From positions 14,851 through 78,850 of the forward strand of contig CAKOPZ010000003.1 of assembly GCA_934101145.1 (NCBI GenBank): a DNA stretch of 64,000 nucleotides. Direction: 5' to 3'. Source of the stretch: an uncultured Clostridia bacterium (GTDB lineage: Bacteria > Bacillota > Clostridia > TANB77 > CAG-508). The notes under the pieces are model-generated. The model saw only the letters and a program-made list of their open reading frames with translations, made no database searches and was not told the DNA's origin. A program made the translations under genes and the position numbers. Of the stretch, positions 16,520 to 25,392 are shown in pieces (the stretch's first letter is position 1; the number at the start of each line of letters is the position of its first letter).

Positions 16520-17668
16520 CTACCTATACATAAGTCCACTGTTTGATATGTTTATAACAAGTGTTATCCCAATAATAAGCATTACAGATACGCTACACAA
16601 TATTGCAAGCAATATCTTAAATGTGTCTCCCATCTGTTCAAGTAAACTTATTATTTTTGAATCTGCAATTGGCTGGCATAATGCTGCACCTAAATAATAT
16701 ACTGCCATTAAAATTGTAAGTTTTATTATTGGTGCTATACATATACCTATAACCACAACTACTCCTATAATACCTATTGCATTTTTTAATATAGAACTAC
16801 ACCCAATTACAGTATCAACAGCATCGCCTAGTATCTTTCCAACTACAGGTATAAAACTTGATACTGCTGCTTTTGCAGTTTTGGCTGTAACTCCATCAAC
16901 ACTACTACTCAAATTTCCTTCAAGTGATACTACTCCTACAAATAAAGTAAGTACTACTCCTAATATCCACACGACACTTGATTTAAAAAACTTCGAAAGC
17001 TTATCTATTTGTATCCTATCTGATATTTTTGATACAATTCCTAAAGCTGTTGAAACAAGTACGAGCGGAAGTATTATATTATTTATAAAGTTACCTATAA
17101 ACGTTATTATAAATAGCAGTATTGGTTGTAACATTCCTGCAGATACAATATTTCCAGTTGTTATAATTAATGTTAAAAGTATGGGTATAAGCATATCTAT
17201 AAATCCAACCAAATTTTGTACAGATTCTTTTATCATGGTTATGACTTGTGAAAAATTTGTCATTATAAGTGTTACTATTAATATGTATTGTACATAATAT
17301 GTAATTTGAGAAATACTTTTATTTTCGAGTCCTTCGCTTATGCTTTTTAGTATGCTATGTATTACTATAATAACAATAATGCTTCCAAGTATTTTAACAG
17401 ACCCTATTACTTCTTTTCCAAGTATGTTTAAAATACTTTTAAACAATTTTTCATTATCTATTTTGCCTGTTAACGCTAAATTAAACATGTCTTTTACGTT
17501 TATATCTTCATATATTGAACTTGTATATTTTTCGACTTCTTTTAGAAATGATGAAATATTTAGTGAATCTTGCTGCGACTTTAGAAGTTCATCTTGTGTA
17601 TCTGCATAGCTTATATTTGAACTTATCAAAACGGCTATAAATGTAATAATCATTACTATTTTTTTCAT
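16520..17668 (-). CDS. spoIIIAE: Stage III sporulation protein AE
   Basis: 382 residues with an N-terminal signal peptide (MKKIVMIITFIAVLISSNISYA) and about eight membrane segments. SpoIIIAE is the polytopic membrane protein of the engulfment channel. Conserved stretches include VIIVIHSILKSISEGLENKSIS, SSFIPVVGKILGDAVDTVIGCSSILKNA and the C-terminal LEQMGDTFKILLAILCSVSVM. AAAGGA is present before the ATG. Length is typical for the family. Confidence 0.95.
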   Translation of the reverse strand: MKKIVMIITFIAVLISSNISYADTQDELLKSQQDSLNISSFLKEVEKYTSSIYEDINVKDMFNLALTGKIDNEKLFKSILNILGKEVIGSVKILGSIIVIIVIHSILKSISEGLENKSISQITYYVQYILIVTLIMTNFSQVITMIKESVQNLVGFIDMLIPILLTLIITTGNIVSAGMLQPILLFIITFIGNFINNIILPLVLVSTALGIVSKISDRIQIDKLSKFFKSSVVWILGVVLTLFVGVVSLEGNLSSSVDGVTAKTAKAAVSSFIPVVGKILGDAVDTVIGCSSILKNAIGIIGVVVVIGICIAPIIKLTILMAVYYLGAALCQPIADSKIISLLEQMGDTFKILLAILCSVSVMLIIGITLVINISNSGLMYR

Positions 17669-17684
17669 ATGTACATATTTCCTT

Positions 17685-18071
17685 TCAGGGTAATATCTTT
17701 ACTACAGTTTCAAGAAGGCTTGCAATTATTGGTATAGACATAGATATAATTATTACTTTTCCTCCCATATCCATCTTATTTGCTATTGCACTTTCCCCAG
17801 AATCTTTGCATATGCTTACTGCAAATTCCGTTAAGAAAGCTATTCCTGTAATCTTTATAAGAAGTACCAAAAATTCATTGTTAATTGCTGTTTTACTCGA
17901 TAGATTGCTTAATAAATTTATTATTGCAGATATCTTGTCCATTACAAGCATAAGTATCATTGCACCTGCAATCAACGAAACATATATTGTAAACTCTGGT
18001 CTATATTGTTTTACTATTATAATAATTATAAGTGCAATTAGTCCCACTCCAATTATTTTTATAATATCCAT
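17685..18071 (-). CDS. spoIIIAD: Stage III sporulation protein AD
   Basis: 128 residues with about four membrane helices. The segment LIKITGIAFLTEFAVSICKDSGESAIA is the family signature and is shared with SpoIIIAC as the CpaB/TadC-like repeat of this locus. An AAAGGA site precedes the ATG. It sits between AC and AE in the standard order. Confidence 0.95.
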   Translation of the reverse strand: MDIIKIIGVGLIALIIIIIVKQYRPEFTIYVSLIAGAMILMLVMDKISAIINLLSNLSSKTAINNEFLVLLIKITGIAFLTEFAVSICKDSGESAIANKMDMGGKVIIISMSIPIIASLLETVVKILP

Positions 18072-18116
18072 TGCAAATAGTTCCTTTCTAATACAATTTA
18101 TTTGAATTAGAATTAT

Positions 18117-18311
18117 TTATAGCCCAAACATTGTTCTAACTGATGTAAACAATGTACTTATCTCTTTTATAACCATTGTTAGCACTATTATAAGGCCTGC
18201 AAGTGTAGTCATCATTGCTTGATCTTCCCTTCCTGCTCTTACAAGCACTTGATATAAAACTGCAACTAAAATTCCAATAGCTGCTATTTTAAATAATAAA
18301 TTAATATCCAT
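18117..18311 (-). CDS. spoIIIAC: Stage III sporulation protein AC
   Basis: 64 residues with two membrane helices, the usual size. MDINLLFKIAAIGILVAVL and GREDQAMMTTLAGLIIVL are family-specific. It is part of the spoIIIA operon, acting in the outer forespore membrane with SpoIIIAD. Confidence 0.95.
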   Translation of the reverse strand: MDINLLFKIAAIGILVAVLYQVLVRAGREDQAMMTTLAGLIIVLTMVIKEISTLFTSVRTMFGL

Positions 18312-18336
18312 ATGTAATCCATCCCTTCCTTATACT

Positions 18337-18849
18337 TTAAGCAAAAATAATAACAATCATAAGGCCTACAATTCCACCTAAAGTCTTATACATTTTCGCA
18401 TTTTTACTTTTTTCTATTTCAGCATTTTCAATTTGCTTGTCTAGAAGATTTTGAGTAAGTTCAATCTGACTTATTTGTCCTTGTATATCAGTACTTCCAA
18501 GTGTTTTAGATAAATCTTCTATTACATTTTTATCTTCCATATTTATGCTAAGATTTGTCTTTTCTATTGCATTTTTCCATGCCATTCCAGCAGTATTTTC
18601 TTTTAATTCTTCTACAGCTATTTTAAATAACTCTCCAACTTTTTTTCCATCAAATTGTTTGCTTATTTCTGCAAATGCTTCAGGTATGGTTTCATATGTA
18701 TATCGTATTTTCGTTTCAAATATGTTTAGAGCACTTTTTATATTTTTAAGTTCTTCCACTCTATCAGTGTATTTATTTGATATCAGTATTCCAATATAAA
18801 TACTTGAAATAAAAATCCCAAGTAATATAATAATTTTAATCACAATCAT
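18337..18849 (-). CDS. spoIIIAB: Stage III sporulation protein AB
   Basis: 170 residues with an N-terminal membrane helix, a cytoplasmic helical domain and a C-terminal membrane helix (TLGGIVGLMIVIIFA), as in SpoIIIAB, which resembles GspF-type membrane proteins and partners the SpoIIIAA ATPase. The ATG at 18849 has GAGAGG eight nucleotides upstream and is preferred to an ATG 24 nt earlier. It overlaps the end of spoIIIAA by 14 nt, so translation of AB depends on ribosomes completing AA. AA itself needs two +1 shifts. Confidence 0.92.
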   Translation of the reverse strand: MIVIKIIILLGIFISSIYIGILISNKYTDRVEELKNIKSALNIFETKIRYTYETIPEAFAEISKQFDGKKVGELFKIAVEELKENTAGMAWKNAIEKTNLSINMEDKNVIEDLSKTLGSTDIQGQISQIELTQNLLDKQIENAEIEKSKNAKMYKTLGGIVGLMIVIIFA

Positions 18850-19737
18850 TTGTTTGCCTCTCTTTATTTTCATATATCAGAGAAATTTCTCTGTTTGAAT
18901 TTATGTACAAAATTCTTTCGATTATATTTTTGGTTAGAAGTTGTCCTAAAATAGGATTGTTCATAATATCTTGCAGGCTTGAGCCATGTGCTGTAAAAAT
19001 TCCCTTAACTCCTGAAGTAATAGCATATTCAATTGCATCTATGTCTTGAATTGTACCAATTTCATCTGCTACAATAACCTTTGGACTCATAGAACGAACA
19101 AGCATTTTCATTCCGATAAATTTAGAGATATTATCAAGTACATCCGTTCGCATACCTATATCGTTTTGTGGAATTCCTTTGTACATTGCACATATTTCTC
19201 CTCTTTCATCAACTACTCCAACATTTATTCCATTAAAATTGTTATCTCCGATTACTTATAGTTCTTACTAAATCACGAAGAATTGTCGTTTTTCCTCTGC
19301 CAGGTGGTGAAAGAATTATAGTATTATAAATACTGTTTTCTTTTGTATTTAATATGTATTTTAGAGCCGATTTTGAACACCCTATAACTTGTCTTGCAAT
19401 TCTAAAATTTAGACTATATATGTGTGAAATATTGTTTACTTGTCCATCGTTAAAAACTATATTTCCTGTAAGTCCAATTCTATGGCCACCCTTTATAGTA
19501 ATATATCCGATTACATATTTGATTTTGATAAGAATAAACTGAATTATCACAAATGCGCTGAAATATCTTTAAAATATCTTCTGTGTCGGTCGTATAGCTT
19601 GTCTGTATTTCATTTTGACCAATTTTCAAAAATATTTTTCTTCCATTTCTTATTCTAATCTCTTCTAACAGCTCCAAATTATATTTCATTAATTCCTGTT
19701 TTATTTCATCAGGAAAATATGTAAAAATTTCATTCAT
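18836..19737 (-). CDS. spoIIIAA: Stage III sporulation protein AA (ATPase; read with two +1 shifts)
   Basis: About 299 residues after +1 shifts at CGG 19509 and CGG 19250, close to the family's usual length. SpoIIIAA is the secretion-type ATPase powering the mother-cell channel. The joined protein reads QICN-GYITIKGGHRIGLTG at the first site and TISN-GDNNFNGINVGVVDERGE at the second, both well-conserved segments. Visible motifs are Walker A SPPGRGKTT, VVDERGEI, IGMKMLVRSMSPKVIVADEIG (Walker B) and GIFTAHGSS. Without the shifts the frame closes at TAG or TAA soon after each site. AAGGAG precedes the ATG. First gene of the operon. No other defects are visible, which argues against simple decay. 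Confidence 0.92.
19247..19250 (-). other. Candidate CGG recoding site 4 (spoIIIAA, distal)
   Basis: AGT AAT CGG A in frame. Skipping C gives GGA GAT AAC; the family has SNG here. The zero frame stops at TAA one codon later (CGG AGA TAA). Confidence 0.8.
19506..19509 (-). other. Candidate CGG recoding site 5 (spoIIIAA, proximal)
   Basis: TGT AAT CGG A in frame (codon 77). Skipping C gives GGA TAT ATT, restoring the conserved CNGYITIKGGHR of SpoIIIAA. Confidence 0.8.
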
Positions 19738-19768
19738 AAATCATTCTCCTTAAAAGCAAGAAAAAAGA

Positions 19769-19796
19769 TAGAACATATATATTAATATATATGCTC
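19769..19796 (-). terminator. Terminator downstream of yebC
   Basis: AGAGCATATATAT pairs with ATATATATGTTCT on the minus strand (one wobble pair), followed by ATCTTTTTTC. It separates yebC from the spoIIIA operon. Confidence 0.7.
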
Positions 19797-19861
19797 TACC
19801 TTTATATTTTAGAACTTTTTTATATAAAATTTCTCATTTACTATAATCATGCTCTCAGGTT

Positions 19862-20587
19862 TTATTCTTCCCAGTTGTGGTAAACATTCATAACATCATC
19901 TAAATCTTCAAGATTATCAATTAAACGTTGCATTTTTTCTGCATCTTTCTCGCTTAAAGAAATATATGTTGTTGGAACCATTTGAATTTCAGCCTCTAAG
20001 AATTCAAGACCTTGTGATTCTAAAGCTTCACGAACAGCTCCAAAATCGTCTGGAGTAGTTGTTATTTCAAAGCACTCATCAGTTGCAGAAAAATCTTCTG
20101 CTCCGTTATCTAGTGCAAGCATCATCATATCATCTTCTGACATGTCTGTTGTTGTTCTATCTATAACAATAACACCTTTTTTATTAAATAAATATGAAAC
20201 ACATCCGCTTGTTCCTAAGTTTCCACCAGCTCTATCAAATGCATGTCTTACATCTGCTGCAGTTCTATTTTTATTATCTGTACTTGCTTCTACTATAACT
20301 GCAACACCGTTTGTTCCATATCCTTCATATGTAATTTCTTCATAATTTTCATTGCTTCCTGCTCCTGCAGCCTTCTTTATAGCATTATTAATTGTATCAT
20401 TAGGCATATTTGCTGCTTTACATTTTGCAATAACATCTTTTAATTTAGAATTACCAGCCGGATCAGGTCCACCTGCTTTAACTGCGATTAATAATTCTCT
20501 TCCTAATTTTGTAAATATTTTTCCACGAGCAGCATCTGCTTTACCTTTTTTGGCTTGAATGTTGTGCCATTTGCTATGTCCTGACAT
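19862..20587 (-). CDS. YebC/PmpR-family protein
   Basis: 241 residues, complete. The N-terminus MSGHSKWHNIQAKKGKADAARG and the segments NMPNDTINNAIKKAAG and YEGYGTNGVAVIVEASTDNKNRTAADVRH are diagnostic of the YebC/TACO1 family. Members have been described as DNA-binding regulators and, more recently, as translation factors that help ribosomes through difficult stretches such as polyproline. The start is ATG 20587 with AAGGAGG; a TTG two codons earlier is less likely. It is monocistronic. Confidence 0.95.
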   Translation of the reverse strand: MSGHSKWHNIQAKKGKADAARGKIFTKLGRELLIAVKAGGPDPAGNSKLKDVIAKCKAANMPNDTINNAIKKAAGAGSNENYEEITYEGYGTNGVAVIVEASTDNKNRTAADVRHAFDRAGGNLGTSGCVSYLFNKKGVIVIDRTTTDMSEDDMMMLALDNGAEDFSATDECFEITTTPDDFGAVREALESQGLEFLEAEIQMVPTTYISLSEKDAEKMQRLIDNLEDLDDVMNVYHNWEE

Positions 20588-20712
20588 GGGCAATTCCTCC
20601 TTCTTTTCTTAAAAATCATTTTAAATTGTAACATATTTTTTATATTTTGTGTACCCCTTTTAGGAAATATTTTTATTTAATGATACAAAATGCATCTCTA
20701 TATGTTAAAATA

Positions 20713-20740
20713 GGAAGTTAAAAAATTAATTTTAACTTCC
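20713..20740 (-). terminator. Hairpin in the 20588-20928 gap, probable Nudix terminator
   Basis: Perfect 11-bp stem GGAAGTTAAAA/TTTTAACTTCC with a 6-nt loop. The rest of the 340-nt gap holds AT-rich sequence and two copies of ACTCGAAT about 50 nt apart; I see no gene in it. Confidence 0.6.
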
Positions 20741-20928
20741 CCTTAATAAAACTGGTTATTTTTTTATTGAGCTAACCTTAACTCGAATATATTGTTCGCC
20801 ATTTTTATGAGTTGCGAAACACTCGAATTATTGAATAGCTATTCTATATTGGTATATTTATTATACTGCTTTATTATTCACTATGTCAATAATAATTTCC
20901 AGATTTTTGCAATTTATATTTTTAATTT

Positions 20929-21438
20929 TTATTCTTTTAACATTTCCATATAATCTTCTTTTGTAAAATCTATTGTAGGTATGATTTCTTTGTTATTAAT
21001 CATCTTTTCAAATTTATCTACATTTATCCATTTAGCATCTACAACTTCTCCATCTGTAAATTTTAAATCTTTAATTTCTAGATTCTTTTTTAATAGCCAT
21101 ATATCTTTAAAATCTTTAGATTTATCATCTCTTAGAGTTTTGTAAAAGATAGCATCTGTTTCATTAAAACTAATTCCTAATTCTTCTCTTAACTCCCTTA
21201 ATATTGCTTGTAAGCTATTTTCACCTTTAATGCATGAACCCATTGTACATTCCCACATATTTGGATATTTATTCTTTAATTCTGAACGTTTACTTAATAA
21301 AATTTCTCCATTCGAATTTATTATAACAGCTTCTACAACCAAATGGTATTCGCCCTCTTTTAACTTGTCCTGACTATGTCTATCAATTACTTTTCCTGTT
21401 AATTTTTTATCAATATCATATATATCCCACAATTCCAT
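20929..21438 (-). CDS. Nudix hydrolase
   Basis: 169 residues. The Nudix box GX5EX7REXXEEXGX is seen in full as GSCIKGENSLQAILRELREELGI, near residues 77-99. The N-terminal LWDIYDIDKKLTGKVIDR is common in Nudix enzymes related to isopentenyl-diphosphate isomerase-type and YfcD-like proteins. It would hydrolyse a nucleoside diphosphate linked to another moiety; the substrate cannot be told. AAAGGAG precedes the ATG. Single gene. Confidence 0.9.
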   Translation of the reverse strand: MELWDIYDIDKKLTGKVIDRHSQDKLKEGEYHLVVEAVIINSNGEILLSKRSELKNKYPNMWECTMGSCIKGENSLQAILRELREELGISFNETDAIFYKTLRDDKSKDFKDIWLLKKNLEIKDLKFTDGEVVDAKWINVDKFEKMINNKEIIPTIDFTKEDYMEMLKE

Positions 21439-21492
21439 TAACTTTTTTCTCCTTTATTTAACCTATTCTATCTTCAAAAACAACCCCTGCAA

Positions 21493-21660
21493 TTAATCTT
21501 TATGGTTTAACAATTCTAATTTCAAATTATCATATACTTTAGTTTCAATTTTTGTTTTTTCTTTTAGCATTTCAAATTCACTTTCCAAAAGTATAAATTC
21601 TTCTTGTGCACTCATCGCATGATCTGATATACATATTTTTCCTATAAAATTAGAAAACAT
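21493..21660 (-). CDS. Possible 55-residue hypothetical protein downstream of copA
   Basis: An open frame of 55 codons beginning MFSNFIGKICISDHAMSAQEE and rich in E, L and K. It starts 45 nt after the copA stop on the same strand and fills most of the gap to the Nudix gene. I see no good ribosome-binding site, and I do not recognise it. An alternative start is the ATG 15 codons in. Low confidence that it is translated. Confidence 0.3.
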   Translation of the reverse strand: MFSNFIGKICISDHAMSAQEEFILLESEFEMLKEKTKIETKVYDNLKLELLNHKD

Positions 21661-21705
21661 AAATCTGTAAATAAATGCACATAAATTCTTTTTGTCAATA
21701 TTTTT

Positions 21706-23913
21706 TCAATTTTTATTCTTTCTCAATCTCAAAGCATTTAAGATAACCGTAAAACTACTAAATACCATTGCTAGGCTTGCAATCATTGGATTTATTGAAA
21801 TTCCAAAAGGTTTTAATAATCCTATCGCAACAGGTATCATCAAACAATTGTAGAAAAATGCCCAGAATAGATTCTGTTTTATGTTTTTAATTGTTCTTTC
21901 ACTAATTTTAATCAATTTTAGTATTGAATTTAAGTCATTTTTAGTTAAAATAACATCACTTGAATCCATAGCAATATCAGTTCCACTTTTTACACTTACA
22001 CCAACATCTGCATTGGCTAGTGCTGGACTGTCATTTATTCCATCCCCACACATCATAACTCTATTTCTATCTTCTTTTAGTTTCTTTATTGTTTCTGATT
22101 TTTGAGATGGTAAAACATTCGAAATAACTTTAGTTATTCCAAGTTCTTTGCCTATCTTCTCTGCCGTTTCTTTGTTGTCCCCTGTTAGCATTATAGTTTT
22201 AATATTATGCTTTTCTAGTCTGCTTATAACATCTTTTGCATTTTTTCTTACAATATCATTTACTCCTATCAATGCTAAAATTTCATTTTCATTTGCAATA
22301 TAAACAATGCTATTTCCGTTAAGTGCTAATATTTTTTCATCTTCCAAATGATTATTTTCAATAGCAAATTTTTCTATTATTTTTCTATTTCCTAATATTA
22401 TCTTTTTATTATCAACTTCTCCAATTAATCCATATCCTGCAATATTTTCAATATTTTTTACTTCTAATTTCAAAATTTTATTTTCCTGCATATATTCTAC
22501 AAAGGCTTTTCCTATTGGGTGAGTAGATTTTTCTTCAATACTTCCAGCAAGTCCCATTAGTTCTTTTTCTGACAATTTACTATAATTATATATTTGTGAA
22601 ATTCTTAATTTTCCATAAGTTAATGTTCCTGTTTTATCAAATACTACAGTATTAATTTTTGAAGCATTTTCTAATATTTCACTCTTTTTTACAAGTATTC
22701 CATTACTTGCACATACCCCTTCGCTTATAACTATCGCAAGTGGTGTTGCAAGGCCTAAACTACAAGGACAAGCAACTACTAATACCGTAACAAATGTGCT
22801 TAATGCTGTTACAAAATCATACCCTAAAATCAAATACATTACAAAACTAATTATTGCTATTATAATAACTACTGGAACAAAATATCCTGAAATTTTATCA
22901 GCAATTTTTGCTATAGGAGCCTTTGTATTACTTGCTTCTACAACTAATTTTACTATTTCTGATACCGTCGATTCTTTTCCAATTTTTTCAGCCTTATATT
23001 TTATAAAGCCATCATAATTCAGACTTCCCGCTATTACTTTATCTCCAAGATTTTTGCTTACTGGTTTACTTTCTCCTGTAATAAATGATTCGTCCAAATG
23101 AGTGCTTCCTTCTATAATTTCGCCGTCTACTGCAATTTTGTCTCCTGCCTTTGAAATTACAATATCACCTTTTTTTATTTCGTCAAGAGTTACTTCTTTT
23201 TGAATTCCATCTACTTCAATTATTGCTTTATTTGGAGTAATTTCAACCAATTTTTTTATTGCATCTTTTGTTTTATCTTTGCTTATTCCATCAATATATC
23301 TTCCAAGTTTAACAAAATAAATAACTATTGCTGCTGATTCAAAATATAAATTCATCGTATAATGCATATGTCCTTTTATAATCATATACATGCTATATAA
23401 GCTATAAACAAAACTACTTGCAACTCCAATTGTAACAAGTGTATCCATATTGGGTATTTTATGAATTAAGTTTTTATAACCATTTTTTAAAATATCATAT
23501 CCATATCCAAAGAATGCTATCGTCAAAATCAATAAACAAGTAGCATAATTTATAGGGTTATGTTCTGCTCTTAAAAAGCTTAAAGTTGGCAATCCAATCA
23601 TGTGCCCCATAGATATATACATAGTAACTATTGCTAAAATTGTAAAAATAATAAATTGTATTTTTTCTTTTCTATTATTCTTTTCTACATTGAACTCTTT
23701 AAAAATTCCTAAACTTTTAAAACCTGCTTGTTTTATATATTTTTCTATTTTTTCTTGATTTAAAATTTGTTCATCATATGTTATTGTAGCATTTGCCATC
23801 ACAAGATTTACACTTGCATTATATATTCCATTTTGTTTATTTAAGTATTTTTCTAATCCATTTGAACAAGCACTACAAGTCATTCCATCAATCGCAAGTA
23901 TTATACTTTTCAT
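21706..23913 (-). CDS. copA: Copper-exporting P1B-type ATPase
   Basis: 735 residues. One N-terminal heavy-metal-binding domain has GMTCSAC (residues 10-16), followed by eight membrane helices. The CPC metal-site motif occurs in VVACPCSLGLATP and the phosphorylation site is DKTGTLTYGK. The HP signature is STHPIGKAF, and GDGINDSPALANADVGV is the hinge. These define a Cu(I) exporter of the cytoplasmic membrane. Most CopA proteins in Firmicutes have two metal-binding domains; this one has one, with the second supplied by the separate chaperone gene one nucleotide upstream. GAGG precedes the ATG. Expression is probably controlled with copZ by a CsoR-type repressor. Confidence 0.96.
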   Translation of the reverse strand: MKSIILAIDGMTCSACSNGLEKYLNKQNGIYNASVNLVMANATITYDEQILNQEKIEKYIKQAGFKSLGIFKEFNVEKNNRKEKIQFIIFTILAIVTMYISMGHMIGLPTLSFLRAEHNPINYATCLLILTIAFFGYGYDILKNGYKNLIHKIPNMDTLVTIGVASSFVYSLYSMYMIIKGHMHYTMNLYFESAAIVIYFVKLGRYIDGISKDKTKDAIKKLVEITPNKAIIEVDGIQKEVTLDEIKKGDIVISKAGDKIAVDGEIIEGSTHLDESFITGESKPVSKNLGDKVIAGSLNYDGFIKYKAEKIGKESTVSEIVKLVVEASNTKAPIAKIADKISGYFVPVVIIIAIISFVMYLILGYDFVTALSTFVTVLVVACPCSLGLATPLAIVISEGVCASNGILVKKSEILENASKINTVVFDKTGTLTYGKLRISQIYNYSKLSEKELMGLAGSIEEKSTHPIGKAFVEYMQENKILKLEVKNIENIAGYGLIGEVDNKKIILGNRKIIEKFAIENNHLEDEKILALNGNSIVYIANENEILALIGVNDIVRKNAKDVISRLEKHNIKTIMLTGDNKETAEKIGKELGITKVISNVLPSQKSETIKKLKEDRNRVMMCGDGINDSPALANADVGVSVKSGTDIAMDSSDVILTKNDLNSILKLIKISERTIKNIKQNLFWAFFYNCLMIPVAIGLLKPFGISINPMIASLAMVFSSFTVILNALRLRKNKN

Positions 23914-23914
23914 A

Positions 23915-24127
23915 TTATTGTTCCTCTATAATTTCAAATCCAAGATCTGTAATTCTTTCTTTGATTTGAGCAACATCCAAATCATTTTCTGATTTTATTG
24001 TTACCATTCCAGTATTATGATCTGCATCTACACTTTCTATACCAGCAATTTCTGATAGAGCTGTTTTAACTCTATTTTCACATCCTCCGCAAACCATTCC
24101 ATTGATTTTAATTCTTAATTCTTTCAT
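23915..24127 (-). CDS. copZ: Copper chaperone / heavy-metal-associated domain protein
   Basis: 70 residues, a single ferredoxin-like HMA domain with the metal-binding motif MVCGGCENRV (CxxC, here CGGC). It would deliver Cu(I) to CopA. It is the first gene of a two-gene operon, its stop ending just before the copA ATG. GGAGG lies 11 nt before the ATG. A promoter with an internal palindromic operator is directly upstream. Confidence 0.9.
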   Translation of the reverse strand: MKELRIKINGMVCGGCENRVKTALSEIAGIESVDADHNTGMVTIKSENDLDVAQIKERITDLGFEIIEEQ

Positions 24128-24150
24128 TCACTTATCCACCTCCGAGCATT

Positions 24151-24180
24151 ATTATATACCCCTAACGGGTATTTTGTAAA
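24151..24180 (-). promoter_or_regulatory. copZA promoter with CsoR-type operator
   Basis: On the minus strand TTTACA (24180-24175), an 18-nt spacer and TATAAT (24156-24151) make a sigma-A promoter. The spacer contains ATACCCGTTAGGGGTAT (24172-24156), a near-palindrome of the TACCC-GGGTA class recognised by CsoR copper-sensing repressors. A further GGGGTA half-site lies upstream at about 24187. Binding would block RNA polymerase until Cu(I) releases the repressor. csoR itself is not in the window. Confidence 0.75.
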
Positions 24181-24265
24181 TAGAGGGGTATAGTCAATTT
24201 TTTGCCTAAATATAGCAGTTTTCAAAAGTATAAAAAATAGTATTACTTTTATCTGCTTTTAATTT

Positions 24266-25273
24266 TTATATTATATCATCTAAAAATTCAAATATATTTT
24301 TATAATATGTATCTGGTTCTTTATATCTTGATTCAGTATGTCCAGCACCATGTATTATAAGTTTATTTTTCTTACAATTAGCAACTTCATATAATTGTTC
24401 ACACATGTATTCAGGAACAAAATCATCACTATCTCCATGAATAAATAATATTGGAGTCGTTGCTTTTTTCACTTGCTCTAATGCAGATGCTTCTTTAATA
24501 TCATATTTTGCTCTATAATTTGCAACAACTTCAAACATATTCAATACTGGAAAAGCCGGTAAGTTAAATCTAGCCTTAGCCTCTGATGCAAATATATCCC
24601 ATACTGATGTATATCCACTATCTTCTATTATTGCTTTAACATTGTTTGGAAGTTCATCTCCTGATGCCATCAATACTGTTGCAGCACCCATTGAAGAACC
24701 ATGTAATACAATGTTAGCATTATTATTTTGCTTTATTATTAAATCTATCCAACATTTTAAGTCATCTTTATCTAACCATCCCATCCCTATATATTCGCCT
24801 TCACTTTCACCAGTCGCTCTCATATATGGAATTAATACATTGTATCCTTTGTCTGAAAAGTGTCTTCCTACTGAAATTACTGACTCTGGATTTGAACGAT
24901 AGCCATGTAAGACAATTACCCAGTTATTAATTTGTTCATCTTTTATATACTCTGTTCCTTTTAAAGCAATTCCATCTTTTGCAGTAACTTCAACTTTTTC
25001 ATTTTTTATTGTGCTTGTCCATTGACTGGCAAGTTGATTTTCTTCTTTTCTGTTTTCTTCTATAATTTTTGCTGTTTCATTATCAATACTTGCAGCTTCT
25101 ATTGCTTCTGTATTTTTTACTTCTCTATCTCCACCACTTCCTGTCCTTAATATCGCATAATTGACAAAATAGTTTCCTATTCCTATAGTTGCTAATATGA
25201 TGATTATAACCAGCATTACTATTGCAATGAATATCTTTTTTATAATACTTATCCTTTTATTTTTCTTTTCCAT
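24266..25273 (-). CDS. Membrane-anchored alpha/beta hydrolase
   Basis: 335 residues. The first 40 are a basic tail and one membrane helix. From about residue 110 there is an alpha/beta-hydrolase fold: oxyanion segment VLHGYRSNPES, nucleophile elbow LHGSSMGAAT, acid HGDSDDFVP and catalytic histidine GAGHTES. The family (YtxM/BAAT-like, peptidase S9-type esterases) includes surface-exposed esterases of unknown substrate. AAGGAG precedes the ATG. It is a single gene between copZ and mscL. Confidence 0.85.
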   Translation of the reverse strand: MEKKNKRISIIKKIFIAIVMLVIIIILATIGIGNYFVNYAILRTGSGGDREVKNTEAIEAASIDNETAKIIEENRKEENQLASQWTSTIKNEKVEVTAKDGIALKGTEYIKDEQINNWVIVLHGYRSNPESVISVGRHFSDKGYNVLIPYMRATGESEGEYIGMGWLDKDDLKCWIDLIIKQNNNANIVLHGSSMGAATVLMASGDELPNNVKAIIEDSGYTSVWDIFASEAKARFNLPAFPVLNMFEVVANYRAKYDIKEASALEQVKKATTPILFIHGDSDDFVPEYMCEQLYEVANCKKNKLIIHGAGHTESRYKEPDTYYKNIFEFLDDII

Positions 25274-25348
25274 GATTAACTCCTTGTATATTTTTTGTAT
25301 ATTGTATCATAAAGATTGTATAATTGTATAAAGCTGACCCTCTAGTAC

Positions 25349-25376
25349 AAAAAGCAGTACATTAAAACTGCTTTTT
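25349..25376 (-). terminator. Terminator of the PAP2-mscL transcript
   Basis: AAAAAGCAGT and ACTGCTTTTT form a perfect 10-bp stem just after the mscL stop. Confidence 0.8.
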
Positions 25377-25392
25377 CATATAATCAATAATT

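Noticed and set aside
14541..19737. spoIIIAA and spoIIIAH as pseudogenes showing loss of sporulation
   Set aside because: The six other spoIIIA genes are intact, both frameshifted genes are otherwise undamaged, and all three lesions are the same CGG-type insertion also found in a wall-synthesis gene.
24181..24265. A second full CsoR operator upstream of the copZA promoter
   Set aside because: Only one GGGGTA half is visible; it is too short to call a separate site.
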